Positions 1 through 10,760 of a DNA stretch of 64,000 nucleotides are shown piece after piece; positions within the stretch are counted from its first letter, which is position 1, and every line of letters starts with the position of its first letter. Both the position numbers and the translations under genes were made by a program. Source of the stretch: Zygaena filipendulae (Eukaryota > Arthropoda > Insecta > Lepidoptera > Zygaenidae); contig OU015655.1 in NCBI GenBank assembly GCA_907165275.2, positions 3,732,501-3,796,500 on the forward strand, in the 5' to 3' direction. Below the pieces are notes generated by a model, which was not told where the DNA came from, did not search any database, and saw only the letters and a list, made by a program, of their open reading frames with translations.

Positions 1-1162
1 AGGACTTAGGACTTAGTGGACTATATGATTCATAGGACTTAGTTTTGATGATCCTGACACAAAGAGTTACCAAGGAAATCTCAGAATTCATGAAGGTAGG
101 TACATCAATTTTTTTTATCCATTTAAGAAAAACATCTTTCCTTTTAAGAATGGCACTTTATTGCATAATATATAATGTACAATTATTTTTATGTTGATGT
201 TGATGATTTTAACATTTGTTTTATACACATGTACATTAAATGAGATCTATTTTGCTCAAAGTAAAAAGATGCAATTTGTTATTTTACCACAAACAACATA
301 GTTTATGATGTTTGTTTGAACTAATTTTAAAGGTATTGAATCTGATTTACAATTAGGAAAAACCTCAAACCTGGCAAATAAATTGTTGGGTTAAAAAATA
401 TAGTGGTACAAGTAACGTAAAAATGAAGAAAAACTATTATGTAAATGATTCTGGAGACTTTGATTTTAAAGTTACAATAAAACACCATGTATGTTGTTTT
501 ATTGTAACTTTAAAATCAAGTACACCAGGGTTTAAATGTAATACAGTATGCTGTTTTGAGTACAAAATTGTTACAAAATATTTTTTTTAACAAAGAAATG
601 AAAAAAGTAAAAGAATAATCAATTTCCAGTTTTGTTCCTTGTACCTCTATGACTATCAACCCGTCAATTATACAGCTATACATAACACATGAAATTGAAG
701 ACAAAGGTTTTAATTACCGAAATAAATAAACTACCCTCACATTTAATTCTAAGTCCTTATTAAATTTACAAAAGATTAGAAATTATTCATAGAATGATCA
801 AGTTTGTGATGTAGAATCAATGGCAGATAAAACTATGGATTGTTCAAATTAAAATATATGTAATTGCACAATGTGGGATTCAGTCACCTGACCCACCACC
901 CCTAATTTCAGCTCTAACTTACCACCCCTTAATTTGTATAAAGGTGTATAAAGGACTCCAAATAAGAAAAAAATATTTGGATTTTGGAAAACGGCAATTC
1001 AGGTGTCTTTCTTCCTCCTCATGATACACCTATAAATAATGTTTCAAAATAACCTTCAAAAATGACTTGTGTCTACAAGATATATATACTTACCTACCAG
1101 GTATGAGGTAAGTAAAATTATTTCTAGGTATTTTAATTATTCTCAATATTAAAGACACTTAC
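1..1162. other. Left edge: probable ATG13 intron DNA with a weak exon-like stretch
   Basis: No gene can be firmly assigned. On the minus strand this should be the first intron of the ATG13-like gene. On the plus strand there are exon-like signals: an open stretch ending at a GTAGGT donor near 101, and another open stretch from about 355 after a TTACAATTAG acceptor to a stop near 590. Neither matches a family I recognise, and the second contains the perfect hairpin at 461-518. Confidence 0.3.
461..518. repeat. Perfect 23-bp inverted repeat (hairpin)
   Basis: Arms 461-483 and 496-518 are exact reverse complements, beginning TGATTTTAAAGTTACAATAA, with a 12-bp spacer. No target duplication is visible at its edges. 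Confidence 0.8.
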
Positions 1163-1333
1163 CAGCTGACAAGCAGATGTAGGATGTTGAGTGGCCGCTT
1201 CTGCGTTCATTTCAGCGGTAACTTTTTTACCTTTGCGACTCTGAACCACTATTTGAGCTACTTTAATCGTCAATGTTTTCAAAAATAAAAGCAATTGAGA
1301 CATATCACTTTCTGGAATTCTAGCTGATGCCAT
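1163..1333 (-). CDS. ATG13: ATG13-like autophagy protein, first coding exon (partial gene)
   Basis: The exon encodes 57 residues starting MASARIPESDMSQ and ends exactly on a codon at a good GTAAGT donor (GT at 1162-1161). The segment FLKTLTIKVAQIVVQSRKGK matches the start of the ATG13 N-terminal HORMA region, where family members carry a K-x-(A/T)-Q-(V/I)-(I/V)-VQSR-x-G-x-K pattern. ATG13 is the regulatory subunit of the Atg1/ULK1 kinase complex that starts autophagosome formation. The following conserved block (DWFNL...) is not seen in the remaining 1162 bases, so intron 1 probably runs off the left edge. The call rests on one short motif; another protein with a similar N-terminus is possible. 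Confidence 0.55.
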
Positions 1334-1655
1334 TGTTAAAAACACTTGTATCTTCTACTCTCTTGGTACTATTATAATTAAACAAGTTCCTAAAATTGTA
1401 CGCAGTAGATACCTATACAATAAACATCAGCGGTTCCCGACTTGCAACAGCCGCGCCGGTGTAACCAACATTAATGTACTACCTACTTATTTAAAATATA
1501 TTTGTTTTTGTTCTTTGCACAATACGATAGCGGCTGACGCCTGACGGCTGACACTACTTATTAAAAATAATCAGCACAAACTAAATCACGTATAAATTAA
1601 AGCACATAAACTAGACAAATAGTAGACCACAAATTAACTAGACTTATTAGTAGAC
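1334..1655. other. Upstream region of the ATG13-like gene
   Basis: It holds the presumed 5' leader and promoter of the minus-strand ATG13-like gene. No TATA box or initiator can be named with confidence. The right part has a duplicated ACAAATTAACTAGACTTAT segment (about 1629 and 1681). Confidence 0.3.
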
Positions 1656-1718
1656 CTAAGAACAATAACAGTAGCATAGCACAAATTAACTAGACTTATG
1701 TCTATACATTCTTCTGAG
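1656..1718. mobile_element. Palindromic mini-insertion D1 (63 bp)
   Basis: Longest member of the CTCAGAAG family. It starts CTAAGAACAATAAC and ends CATTCTTCTGAG, with about 40 bp of unrelated DNA between the arms. Flanks TAGTAGAC (1648-1655) and CAGTAGAC (1719-1726) match at 7 of 8 positions, as expected for an old 8-bp target duplication. Confidence 0.55.
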
Positions 1719-1777
1719 CAGTAGACTGTTTCTTTCATTCTTTGCTGTATGGGCTTTAGTACTGTACAGTGTACGCC

Positions 1778-2688
1778 CAGTGTTGCCAACCCTCAAAAAT
1801 ATTTACCCCTAAAAGTTAAATCAAAAACCCCTAAATCCCCCTAAATACAATAATATTATTAAAAAAAAAAAACTTAATAGTAAATAGCAGCGCCAAGATT
1901 TTTGCCTATTTTCGAAATCATTAAGGTGAAATTATGGGTCTTAAAAAAAACAATTTAATCAAAAGCAATTTTTTTTTACCACGAATCTTTTTTTTCGTAA
2001 TTTCAAATTGAAGATTTATTATCAAAATGCTAATTATTAAATTCTTAATTTTTCTTCATTATGACTTTCCTATTGATCGTAGTAAAAGTATCGTAGTAAA
2101 AGTATCGAACGTAGTAAACCTTAATAGGATGCTCTGTGGGATGTTGCATATAACGACAAACTCCTGACGAACGCCCCATTTTATCTTATCTATTACACTG
2201 TTTCCGCATACTGTTCATCACTAATGAATCACTATTATGCAAATTTCACCATACTCACACAATATTAATAACGATAAAGTAAAACTAAAAATAAAACTGA
2301 CGTCCATTTCTGCTCAAATCCCGCCAAAAGTTCTAAGCATAGACAACGTAACCACAGTCGCGTCCTAACTCCTATCCTATTATATTAATACCTATTCTTT
2401 TTATTATGTTTATGGTAAACACTGGTAATAAGAAAACTAGATGTCGCTAAGCCGTTAGATCAACAAATAAACATGATTTGCTAGATAGCTTTACTTCAGG
2501 CCCTATATTTTTATAACTCTATTTTTCTTGATGAAAAAAATATAAGAAATAAAAATTTGAAAAAAATATTAAATATAAGTCAAAAAACCCCCAAAAATAC
2601 CCCTAAAAATATTATACCCCTAAAAAAATCCCATCGCATTCATTTTCCCCCTAAATCTAGGGGGAAAACCCCTAAGTTGGCAACACTG
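1778..2688. mobile_element. Non-autonomous hAT-type element, 911 bp
   Basis: Ends are CAGTGTTGCCAAC and GTTGGCAACACTG, a perfect 13-bp terminal inverted repeat with the CAGTG start usual for hAT elements. The 8-bp duplications TGTACGCC lie at 1770-1777 and 2689-2696. The interior is AT-rich with runs of CCCCTAAA near both ends (imperfect inverted repeats) and has no transposase frame, so this is a MITE-like derivative. Confidence 0.88.
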
Positions 2689-2750
2689 TGTACGCCACAT
2701 TCATTTTTTGACACGGAATGCATGACGTTTGTACGTTTATAGTTTATGGA

Positions 2751-2779
2751 CTCAGAACAATAACAGTTATTCTTCTGAG
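2751..2779. mobile_element. Palindromic mini-insertion D2 (29 bp)
   Basis: Starts CTCAGAACAATAACAG and ends TTATTCTTCTGAG; the arms meet with almost no interior. Perfect 8-bp flanking duplication TTTATGGA at 2743-2750 and 2780-2787. Confidence 0.82.
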
Positions 2780-3195
2780 TTTATGGATAATAGCCAAGGT
2801 GCACAGTGGCCTAATTTTCGTAATAAAATCTGAGCGATATCGCTGCGATTCAGCTCTCAAAACGGGTTTTGCTATTCTCGTAACAAAAATTTTCTTAAAG
2901 TAGAAACGATCCTATCGAAGTCCGATTGACGAATCGTTTTAGCGTAAATTCGTATTCGCGTATGAAAGTCGAACGTAAATCGAATTTGAACTTTTCGCTT
3001 TCGATATTCTGCAAATTTTTGACGTATTTGCTCGATAGATTCGAAACGATTAGATGTCAAAATTTGCGACTGGGGAGTCGTTGAACAAAAGTTCCTTTTT
3101 TAGTAGTTGTGCATTTTTGAAAGTGGGTTTTGCGTTTTATTTACAAGTGAAATTGAAATTATCTTTCATAAATTATACCTATATTATATTTTAAC

Positions 3196-4930
3196 ATGAG
3201 TTTAGGCATGTCATGGCTCCTTTTAGATCTTTACTGGAAAGGCCTTATGGTCATCTACGGGCTGTAGATTATTATTATAAAACAACATAATTAATAGTAC
3301 TTATTAGTACTTAAAACACAAGTACACAACGTCAACAACTCACTTTTACGATGTGCTTACATTAATTCTATCTATTACAGATTTTATGATAAATTTAAAA
3401 TATCTGGCATTATAGGCTGTATTGGACACTTGTGGCCATTATTAGGCCTACATTATATGAAGAATGGTATTTCAATAGAAAAGGATACCACTCATTAAAT
3501 GTAATGATAGTAAGTGTACCTACTTTGTATGTATAGATGAAAGTAATCATTGTGCATTTACCTATTACATGTTTGTCAATCAATCACATCAAGTAATCAA
3601 AACAGATGATAATTGGCACAGTTAACTAATTCATTATTGTATTTTCAGATATGTGATGCAAACCTTAATATATTGTGTATAGATCCTAGTAGTCCAGGAT
3701 CAACCCATGACTCCATTGTGTGGCGGGATCATCCTCTTAATTGCTATATTAATGAAAAATATAATAATGGAGAGATAATGTTTTTTCTCGGTATGTTTTG
3801 AGAATCTGGAAACTTGTTAAATAAAATGAAGTAACACCCAGCTTTGCTTGGTTTAATTTATTTCCCGAGGATTATCATTGGTATGACACTATTTTTGGTA
3901 AAGTGTGAATGTCTTTTGGCACTTATCTCAATGCAAAATGTCTGTCTGCCACAACCCTGCTGTGTTTCAGCAGCAGAGTTTATAGGGATCACACCTATCT
4001 GGGTAAACTAGTAAAAAAAATCATCTAAACCCTTTTTTAACAAAGAGAACTTCTCAAAGTCATTGATAATATTGATATGGGGGATTCAACACTAACAATA
4101 ATACAAATAATATTAAAGGTAGTGTTTATTTCTAAAATCACAATTACAACAATCACAGAATCAGACTTTTGTTATCCATTTTAATTGGCAGCTATATTTT
4201 AAAATGCTTAATACTAATATTGCTGTAACAAAAATTTTTCTTTTCCTTATGACTAATACAACTACTTAATTAATAGGCATTACAATTTAATAATCACAGA
4301 ATCAGATTTTGTTATCCATTGTATTTATTTGGTACCTACTTTGGTATATTTGTTTAATACTATGCCTTAGAATCAATAATTACCTTATATGAAAGAGATT
4401 TTAAGACGATCGTGTGCGTGCAAATTTTCATACAAAAAGCCAAACCGTTTATCTCCCCTTAAACATAGACCAATTTTGATGATTTTTTTACATGTTATTG
4501 ATGTATTGGATAACTAGGGCTGTACGTTTTGATTTTAAAGAAATATTGCTTATAACAAAAGTTATTAGCATCTCAATATCCATATTTTTTACAAAAAATC
4601 TTCCTCGAGTTTTTTAATTTATTAAAGTTAAACTAAACTGAATTACTAAATTAGAAAAACGTACAGCCCTAGATTAAGGTGTACTGAATCGAATGACACC
4701 AAAATTGTCTCATTTAGTGAAGGTTTAGGGGGGTAGAAAAGGTTTGGCCCGAAACAATATTTCAGAAGGAAAAATTAGGCACTCGCCTCTAGTCTCTCTA
4801 TCGCACGCATCGCACGGTAGCAGAGCGGCATGAAACAGATAGACTTTTTGCAAATACCTACTCGCGACGCGTCTCGGATCGGAGTGATTCTCTTAATATG
4901 AGTTTAGGCATGTCATGGCTCCTTTTAGAT
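3196..4930 (+). repeat. 33-bp direct repeat bracketing the Harbinger remnant
   Basis: An identical 33-base segment beginning ATGAGTTTAGGCATGTCATG occurs at 3196-3228 and 4898-4930. Each copy leads into a different open stretch. The DNA between holds the Harbinger exons and AT-rich sequence without another recognisable gene. It may be the shared start of two related element copies. Confidence 0.55.
3381..3790 (+). pseudogene. PIF/Harbinger (HARBI1-like) transposase remnant with an intron
   Basis: Two exons are separated by a clean intron (3510-3648, GTAAGT to TTTTCAG). Exon a (3381-3509) reads FYDKFKISGIIGCI and, after a frame break, VAIIRPTLYEEWYFNRKGYH then SLNVMI. Exon b (3649-3790) reads on in phase as ICDANLNILCIDPSSPGST then HDSIVWRDHP and ends at a GTATGT donor. 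PGSTHDS is the second catalytic-Asp motif of the Harbinger DDE nuclease. The GCIDGTH motif that carries the first Asp is damaged by a small deletion near 3424, so the protein cannot be active as read. The following DSGYP exon was not found. Confidence 0.75.
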
Positions 4931-5331
4931 TCTTGCTAATCAAGCAGACGCTGCTGATAATCGTCGACGACGAGCCGAAATGCGTATATTAGCTAACAAA
5001 CCTTTTCAAATGACGGAAAAGGATTTTCAGAAGACAATCGCCTCAGCATATCATTGGTCAATCATTGGTCAAAGACTAGATCAGATCTAGAAAGATCTGA
5101 CGCTTTATCAGTCGAAAATAAAGTAAGCCATATTATGTACCTATTATTTCTTCTATTGAATTGTGAATGGGTAATAAAACCCATGCCAAATTATCTTCTT
5201 CTTGTTTAATAATGGCGTCTATAATTATAATTTGCCAATGACAATGTTTCATTAGTAAAAATCTCTTCATCTAAAACGCCAATGACAATGTTAGATTGTT
5301 CCTCTGAGATAGTTCCCCAATTTAAAACATG
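4931..5331. other. No gene recognised; arginine-rich open stretch and dispersed repeat
   Basis: A short plus-strand open stretch (about 4931-5085) includes ADNRRRRAEMRIL and FQMTEKDFQK, possibly part of a transposon protein. The segment around 5279-5330 (GCCAATGACAATGTTAGATT) recurs at about 41370. Confidence 0.35.
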
Positions 5332-5362
5332 GTTCTCTTCCTTTCTCTTCTGAGGTTCTCTT
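5332..5362. mobile_element. Partial palindromic mini-insertion D3 (remnant)
   Basis: Direct repeats GTTCTCTT at 5332-5339 and 5355-5362 flank 15 bp ending CTCTTCTGAG, which looks like one arm of the CTCAGAAG family. Confidence 0.45.
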
Positions 5363-6154
5363 GCAGTTCATAGATGCTGAAAAGTGACTGAAGACACAAC
5401 AGACAAAAACCAAGTTTGGCAATGACATACTTAATATTTGACTTGACACGTAAAATATTACCATTTTCTAGGACCAAAGAAAATTTCAATAGTTTGTATC
5501 ATCAAATTAATTGGCAATTTATGTTCCAAGTATTGAAATATCTGTGAAATGAGTTTTGATGTAAGAGCATGGTTTAAATTTTGTAAAAAAATCAGGTTTT
5601 CCTATATTTTTCTCCAAAATAAGTACTTTGGTACGTTTGGTGGCAATCATGTGGCAACATTATAAATATAACAAAGTCAATGGCTCTAAGGGCTAGTACT
5701 CACAGAGCCGTAATAAACGTTTAACAAAGTCAATAGTTACGAAAACGTTTAGAACTCGCCGAGCTCCAATCCTATTGTGTATCTATCCTATCGAAATGGT
5801 AGGAGAATAGGAAATTTGAATCGTTTTTCGATAGGACGATTTCGGAACTGCAACGATTTTTCGATCGTTTGAATTTACGAGAATCGGGCTACAGGTAATC
5901 ACTACCTACGTGTCGTGTGCAGACTGCAGTCTTCTTTTTTTATGGACTTTAGCATTTACAGTTACAGTTAGTTTCAAGTAAAATAAATTAATATAATATC
6001 CAATAGAATAAAAGAATCAATGTACGATTTGAAATTGCTAGCTTACTTTTAACTATTATTGCAATAACTTTCTCTTGCTCTTGGAGGATACCGAAGAAAT
6101 CAACTTGAAAATGTCATAATAATATAATATCTTCTTGAGCACTTAAAAAACCAA
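5363..6154. other. No gene seen; AT-rich with Harbinger-like terminal sequence
   Basis: Nothing coding is supported. About 5690-5890 contains GGGCTAGTACTCACAGAGCC and several CGATAGGACGATTT-like motifs that also appear in altered form at 2830-3000, suggesting ends of a degraded DNA element. Confidence 0.3.
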
Positions 6155-6555
6155 TGAGCAAATAATCACTACTTAGGCACTTCCATACTAATCGCTGAAC
6201 CGATCTATGAAAGCATTTTGTGCCAACCATACTAATGCAATCGCAATGTATGACGCGGTCATAGAAATTTGGTTAAGTATTCCAAAGTTGGTAAAGAAGT
6301 TCGCGCTTGAGGTTCAAGGGAGTGTCGCTGGCCTGTAAAAAAACCATCACTAAACGTAGTGGTTGTAGTCTCTTTGCCGTCACTGTGAAAATTATTGTCC
6401 ATATCACTGAGCAAATAACCACTACGAGGCACTTCCATACTGTTACTAGTCGCTGAACCGATCTATGAAAGCATTTCGTGGCAACCATACCTATGTATGA
6501 CGCGGTCATAGAAATTTGGTTAAGTATTCCAAAGTTGGCAAAGAAGTTAGCGTAT
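6155..6555. repeat. Pair of diverged 150-bp direct repeats
   Basis: Copies at about 6155-6305 and 6409-6553 share CGCTGAACCGATCTATGAAA and GTATGACGCGGTCATAGAAA blocks and differ by small indels. The intervening 100 bp is unrelated. Confidence 0.7.
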
Positions 6556-6612
6556 AAATCCTAACATTGGTTCAAGGGAGTCATATCACCACAAACTACT
6601 TAGAGATACTAC

Positions 6613-6639
6613 CTCAGAAGAATAACTTATTCTTCTGAG
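6613..6639. mobile_element. Palindromic mini-insertion D4 (27 bp)
   Basis: Starts CTCAGAAGAATAAC and ends TTATTCTTCTGAG, with no unique interior. Perfect 8-bp duplication GATACTAC at 6605-6612 and 6640-6647. It sits in the left arm of a larger inverted repeat (about 6587-6612 against 6668-6693); the right arm lacks it. Confidence 0.87.
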
Positions 6640-6832
6640 GATACTACCGTCATATCACAAATCACAATGGTAGTTTCTCTAAGTAGTTTGTGACTTGTGT
6701 CACAATGATAGGTAAGTATGTAAAAACACAACAAAATCTTCTTTTAAGTCATTTATCTCATCTACACGAAAATAACTGAACTGAACTCTGAACTCCATTT
6801 TTGAGTCCCGCCAAAAACTCCAAGGTACAGTC

Positions 6833-6859
6833 ATGGACCAATTAAACTAATTGGTCCAT
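6833..6859. mobile_element. Palindromic mini-insertion E1 (27 bp)
   Basis: Perfect palindrome with 12-bp arms ATGGACCAATTA around AAC. Flanked by GGTACAGTC at 6824-6832 and 6860-6868 (8 or 9 bp, since the first G is ambiguous). Same arms as E2 at 19022-19116. Confidence 0.85.
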
Positions 6860-7792
6860 GGTACAGTCTACATAATATTTAAGGAACTTCTAAATAAATT
6901 GAGATCATATTATCATCTAATCTAATCATATTATAATCTAATACTTATCTAAATATCATTTGTAAATTATTAATTTTATAAAGTGTAACATTTTATAGGA
7001 AGTAATTTTAGATACCTATATGACACGTTGGGTTCTGTGTTCTGTAGTGAACAGTCAGGAGGTAGGTAGGGTCATTACGCTGGATCGCGGCCCTGCGTTA
7101 TTTCGTGGCCTTTTAGAGCTCCAACCGCCTAAATATTACAATAATAAGAATTCTATCCCATCCATCCCAACGTGTTATGGCTCTTTAAAAAGTAGGATAG
7201 TTGCAAAATGTAATGCTTATTCAAATTGGTCGGTTTTCCTAATCCATGTGCCCGAAATAAATCATTCATTTTACTAGCCGCGCTACCAGCGCACAAACGT
7301 ACGCAAAGCTGCGCAAAAAATAGCAAACAGGTCCCGCTTTAAAAGTAAGTATTTAAAGTTTACGATTACTTATTACTATTGTGATTGTTTTTGGGTGATC
7401 ATAGCTATTTGCTTTACTTAATTTTGCATTTAATTTGCGAGTTAATTACTTTAATACCAGTTTTATTTGGTGGCCGCCAACCAACACAAGGATTTTTTAG
7501 TAAAGTTGGTATACGGCCGGGGTGGCCGCAGTTCTAACTCACTGGGTGAGATTAGTTTGTCTTCTTTTCTATTATTAAAGTAAATAACCTTTAGTTTTGT
7601 GCAACATTTTTTATTGTTGGGGTTGGCTTAAATGCTATGGTTAGTTCACGGCCGCCAAAATATAATTTAATACGGATTTATAGCTATAATGTGGCCGTAT
7701 ACTAACACATGCTTACAAAACAAATCAGGTTTGCGGCCGTCTGGCAATCATATGAAAGAAGACGGCCGTAATCTGACCTGAGAATCTGACTA

Positions 7793-8450
7793 TTGAAAAT
7801 AGAGATGTCAGTTTATGGCCACTTCTTTCAAACAGACATCTTTTTACAGATGTCTACCAAAAAACACAAAAAAACTGCGACTTACGCTCCTCAATCCCTA
7901 GAACAGGCATTAAAGGAAATTCTCGAAGTCCAAATCCCAATCAGGGAAGCATCTCGTAAATTTGGAATTCCGAAATGTACAATAATTTAAGATCGATTAA
8001 GTGGCAGAAGGACTGACGAACTAAAAAAACAGGGCCCCGAGCCAGTGTTGGAAGAACAAGGCGAAAAAAAACTTGTAGAATGGCTTACCTATACATAAAT
8101 ATAGCAAAATGTGGTTTTCGAGTCAAGAAATCAGAACTGTTAAATACTGTGCAAAAAATTTTGAAAGATTTAAGCAAGCCGAACCCTTTCAACTTGAAAG
8201 GATGATCGTCCTGGTCCTGTACTATGAGCTCTTAAAGCAAAACCTAAATTGAATTGCTTTAAGACTACCACCTTTAAGCAGGCGATAAAGCAGAGCGATT
8301 CAATTTAGGTTCTGCTTTAAGAGTTCATAGTAAGCCCGTTGGTCTGAGAAGACACCCTAAAATATCAGTTACATCTGCAGAAAGCATCAACAAAGCTTGT
8401 GCGAGGGTGACCGAAGAAACGATTCGACTGTGGTTTCGTGAACTGGAATT
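7793..8450 (+). pseudogene. psq/pogo-family transposase N-terminal fragment
   Basis: The reading contains a psq-type helix-turn-helix: SLEQALKEILEVQIPIREAS then RKFGIPKCTI, an in-frame stop at 7988, then DRLSGRRTDELKKQGPEPVL. After further stops it resumes as LRRHPKISVTSAESINKACA and VTEETIRLWFRELE, the block that precedes the DDE domain in Tigger/jerky-like proteins of Lepidoptera. A 109-bp palindromic element is inserted at 8222-8330. No catalytic DDE core is present. In-frame stops and the insertion make it a pseudogene; it explains how the enclosing TIR element once moved. Confidence 0.75.
8222..8330. mobile_element. 109-bp palindromic MITE with TA duplication
   Basis: Arms of about 37 bp start CTATGAGCTCTTAAAGCAAA on the left and match the reverse complement of the right at nearly every base. 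TA flanks at 8220-8221 and 8331-8332. Removing it rejoins the transposase fragment. Confidence 0.7.
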
Positions 8451-9411
8451 ATTATAATTATCATATAAAAAGAAAATGTTGATTATTTACAATGCTAGTT
8501 TTAAATTATGGAATAGCAGTGGGAGTATTAAAACTTTGAATCATATACATATATTAATAACAAAATGTTAAATAAAACACCAAACTTAATTTGTTAAAAT
8601 ACACATTGATTTATTAAACTATTTTAGTGTTTTATTTCATTATTTGCAGTGATAGTAATGTAATATGTTTAACAACAAGACAAGAATAACATCAGTACCT
8701 ATATAATATGAAAGTGTAGTGTGTAAGGAGTATGGAAGAAGAATAAATGCATTAGAGCTTAAGAAAAGAGTTTCGTGAAAGGAAAAAAGGAAGGAAAATA
8801 AAGTAGAGGAAGGAGAGAAGAAAGTACAGAGGGAAGAATGGTTGCAGAAATTAAAAACGGAGGTGAGTTGAGAGGAGAAGGGAAAATACTGTAGAGGTAG
8901 AGACAAAATTGTAGTGTAGTGTGAGACGTCAGATTAGAAGAACAAACGCTGTAGTTCAAGGTATGAAAGGGACGAATACTCAGAAGATACACGCTTTTTA
9001 AGTGTGACGGCATTTCAGTAACAATCGCGATCATATTATGTCCAACGATGTGGAAATTTATAATAGGATAAGTAAATGGTGAAAAGTGTGCGAAAATCTC
9101 AAAAAATATGAGATATTCGTAAGTCAATAATTAATTATTGTACGTAAACCTGGCGGCCGCAAACTAACTCTAGGGTGGCCGCGAACCAAAAAAAGTGGCC
9201 GTCAACCGGCATTTTGGGTAAATTTCAGGTAATTATTTATTTAAAAAAAAACTGATTGAATCTTCCTTCAATACTTAATTCGAAAAAAAACTTGATTATA
9301 TTTGCTACCCTTACAGAAACAATCAGAACTTGAAATATGGACATATTATATTAATTTTAAGGAGCAAAGTTGGGAAGGCGACTAAAAGGCCGCCAACCGG
9401 CGCAATGACCC

Positions 9412-10070
9412 TACATAAGTCTAGTTAATTGAAAAAAGAGTAAGTACCCAGAAACTTGATAGCAAAAAAATTAAAACCGACTTTCAAAAACACAAAACTA
9501 AAAGGCTAAAAATAAAAAGCTAAAAATAACAAAATATCGAATTAATCCAAATGACAAAAACACGCGTAATATTATTATTGGTTTGTGCTATACCACTGAT
9601 CGGTTTGAATTCGGTGACATTCGGTGTCTGCTCACTTGGGTTGTTCTGCTCACGAAGAGCTGGTGGCGGGAGTCGACTTAGCCCATCTACCCTCCATATT
9701 TGGCTTGTCACCGTGCCTATAATTTTTGAAGAGTTCCCTCGATTTCTCCAAGATCCCATCATCAGATCCCGACTTGGTGGCAATGGGACCTAATTGGGAG
9801 TATACTCTTTCAAACAAAAAAAGAACTTTTGAAATCGGTCCAACCGTCTTCGAGTAATCGGTGAACATAAATAAAAAAAAACATAAAATAAGATCTTCCA
9901 CTCGCATCAAATCACACCTCACAAGTCACAACACATCAACATCTACAGAGTACAGACACGGGTCTTTGTAAGGACGCCACCTACAAATCCCACAATCAGC
10001 TTTCACTTGCCAGCCCCATTTCACTGAGCAAATAATGCCCCATTTGTGGTCCATTCATAGAGACCACGAA
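9412..10070. other. No gene seen; AT-rich with a small hairpin
   Basis: The stretch 9480-9800 can be read in several frames without a protein I recognise. A hairpin at 10037-10073 (CCATTTGTGGTC against GACCACGAATGG) abuts the next repeat. Confidence 0.3.
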
Positions 10071-10360
10071 TGGGCTAGAGCTAGTTGACAATTTTTTTAT
10101 AATCCAGTTAGTAAAAAATATTGGACATGTATTTTTTCTTTTTTTACGTAAGTACTAAGTAGTAATAAAAAAATCGTCACTATCCAGTGCAGTTTGTATG
10201 GGGGCTTACCTCACGAGCCCCCACCCTGAACTTTAATGTGCTATATCTATGTATATTTTCATTAATTTGAAAAAGCAAAAAATACGTGTCCATTATTTTT
10301 TAATTTATAATTGACGGACTAATTAGAATTTTGATTTTCAAATGTCATCGACATCCCTTC
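10071..10360 (+). mobile_element. CRE-bearing MITE family, copy 1 (octamers lost)
   Basis: Shares AAAAAATATTGGACA near the left, CACCCTGAACTTTAATG in the middle and GACGGACTAATTAGAATTTT near the right with seven other copies. In this copy both TGACGTCA positions are mutated. Confidence 0.8.
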
Positions 10361-10364
10361 TTTA

Positions 10365-10760
10365 AGGTTCCATTTCCATACCAAAAGGGTAAAACGGGGT
10401 CTTATGGCTACTTCGCTGTTCGTCCGTCTGTACGTGTGTAACCAGGCTGTATCTCATGCACCGTGATAGTTAGACAGTTGAAATTTTCCCAGATGATGTA
10501 TTTCTGTTGCTGCTGTAACAACAAATACTAAAAGACATAATAAAATAAATATTTAAGGGGGGTTCCCATACAACAAACGTGATTTTTTTTTGCTCGATAT
10601 TGATAACGGCAACAGGTAGACGCTTGGAATATTCACAGAATATTTAGTAATAAATCACTTTAAAGTAATTAAATTAATATACCTAAAACAAATATTTAGG
10701 GGAGCTCCCATACAACAGACATGATTTTTCGCCGTTTTTATAGGTAATGGCTCAGAGTAA
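10365..10760 (-). repeat. Lepidopteran dispersed repeat (GGGTACGGAACCCTA type), degraded
   Basis: Contains AAAGGGTAAAACGGGGTC and TTCGTCCGTCTGTACGTGTG, the reverse complement of motifs seen in the copy at 57896-58127. A second partial unit follows from about 10680. Confidence 0.6.

Larger units (their letters stand above)
7069..9411. mobile_element. pogo/psq-type DNA transposon, about 2.34 kb, dead
   Basis: Ends read GGGTCATTACGCTGG and CCGGCGCAATGACCC, a terminal inverted repeat flanked on both sides by TA (7067-7068 and 9412-9413), the duplication used by Tc1/mariner/pogo elements. Both ends carry repeated GGCCGCCAACC and GTGGCCGC motifs in several copies within about 650 bp of the left end and 270 bp of the right. 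The middle holds a broken transposase (7793-8450) and a purine-rich AT stretch (8640-9120). Confidence 0.8.

Noticed and set aside
8640..9127. Two overlapping minus-strand ORFs of 88 and 122 codons
   Set aside because: Low-complexity Ser/Leu/Phe product from a purine-rich tract inside the dead pogo-type element; no motif.
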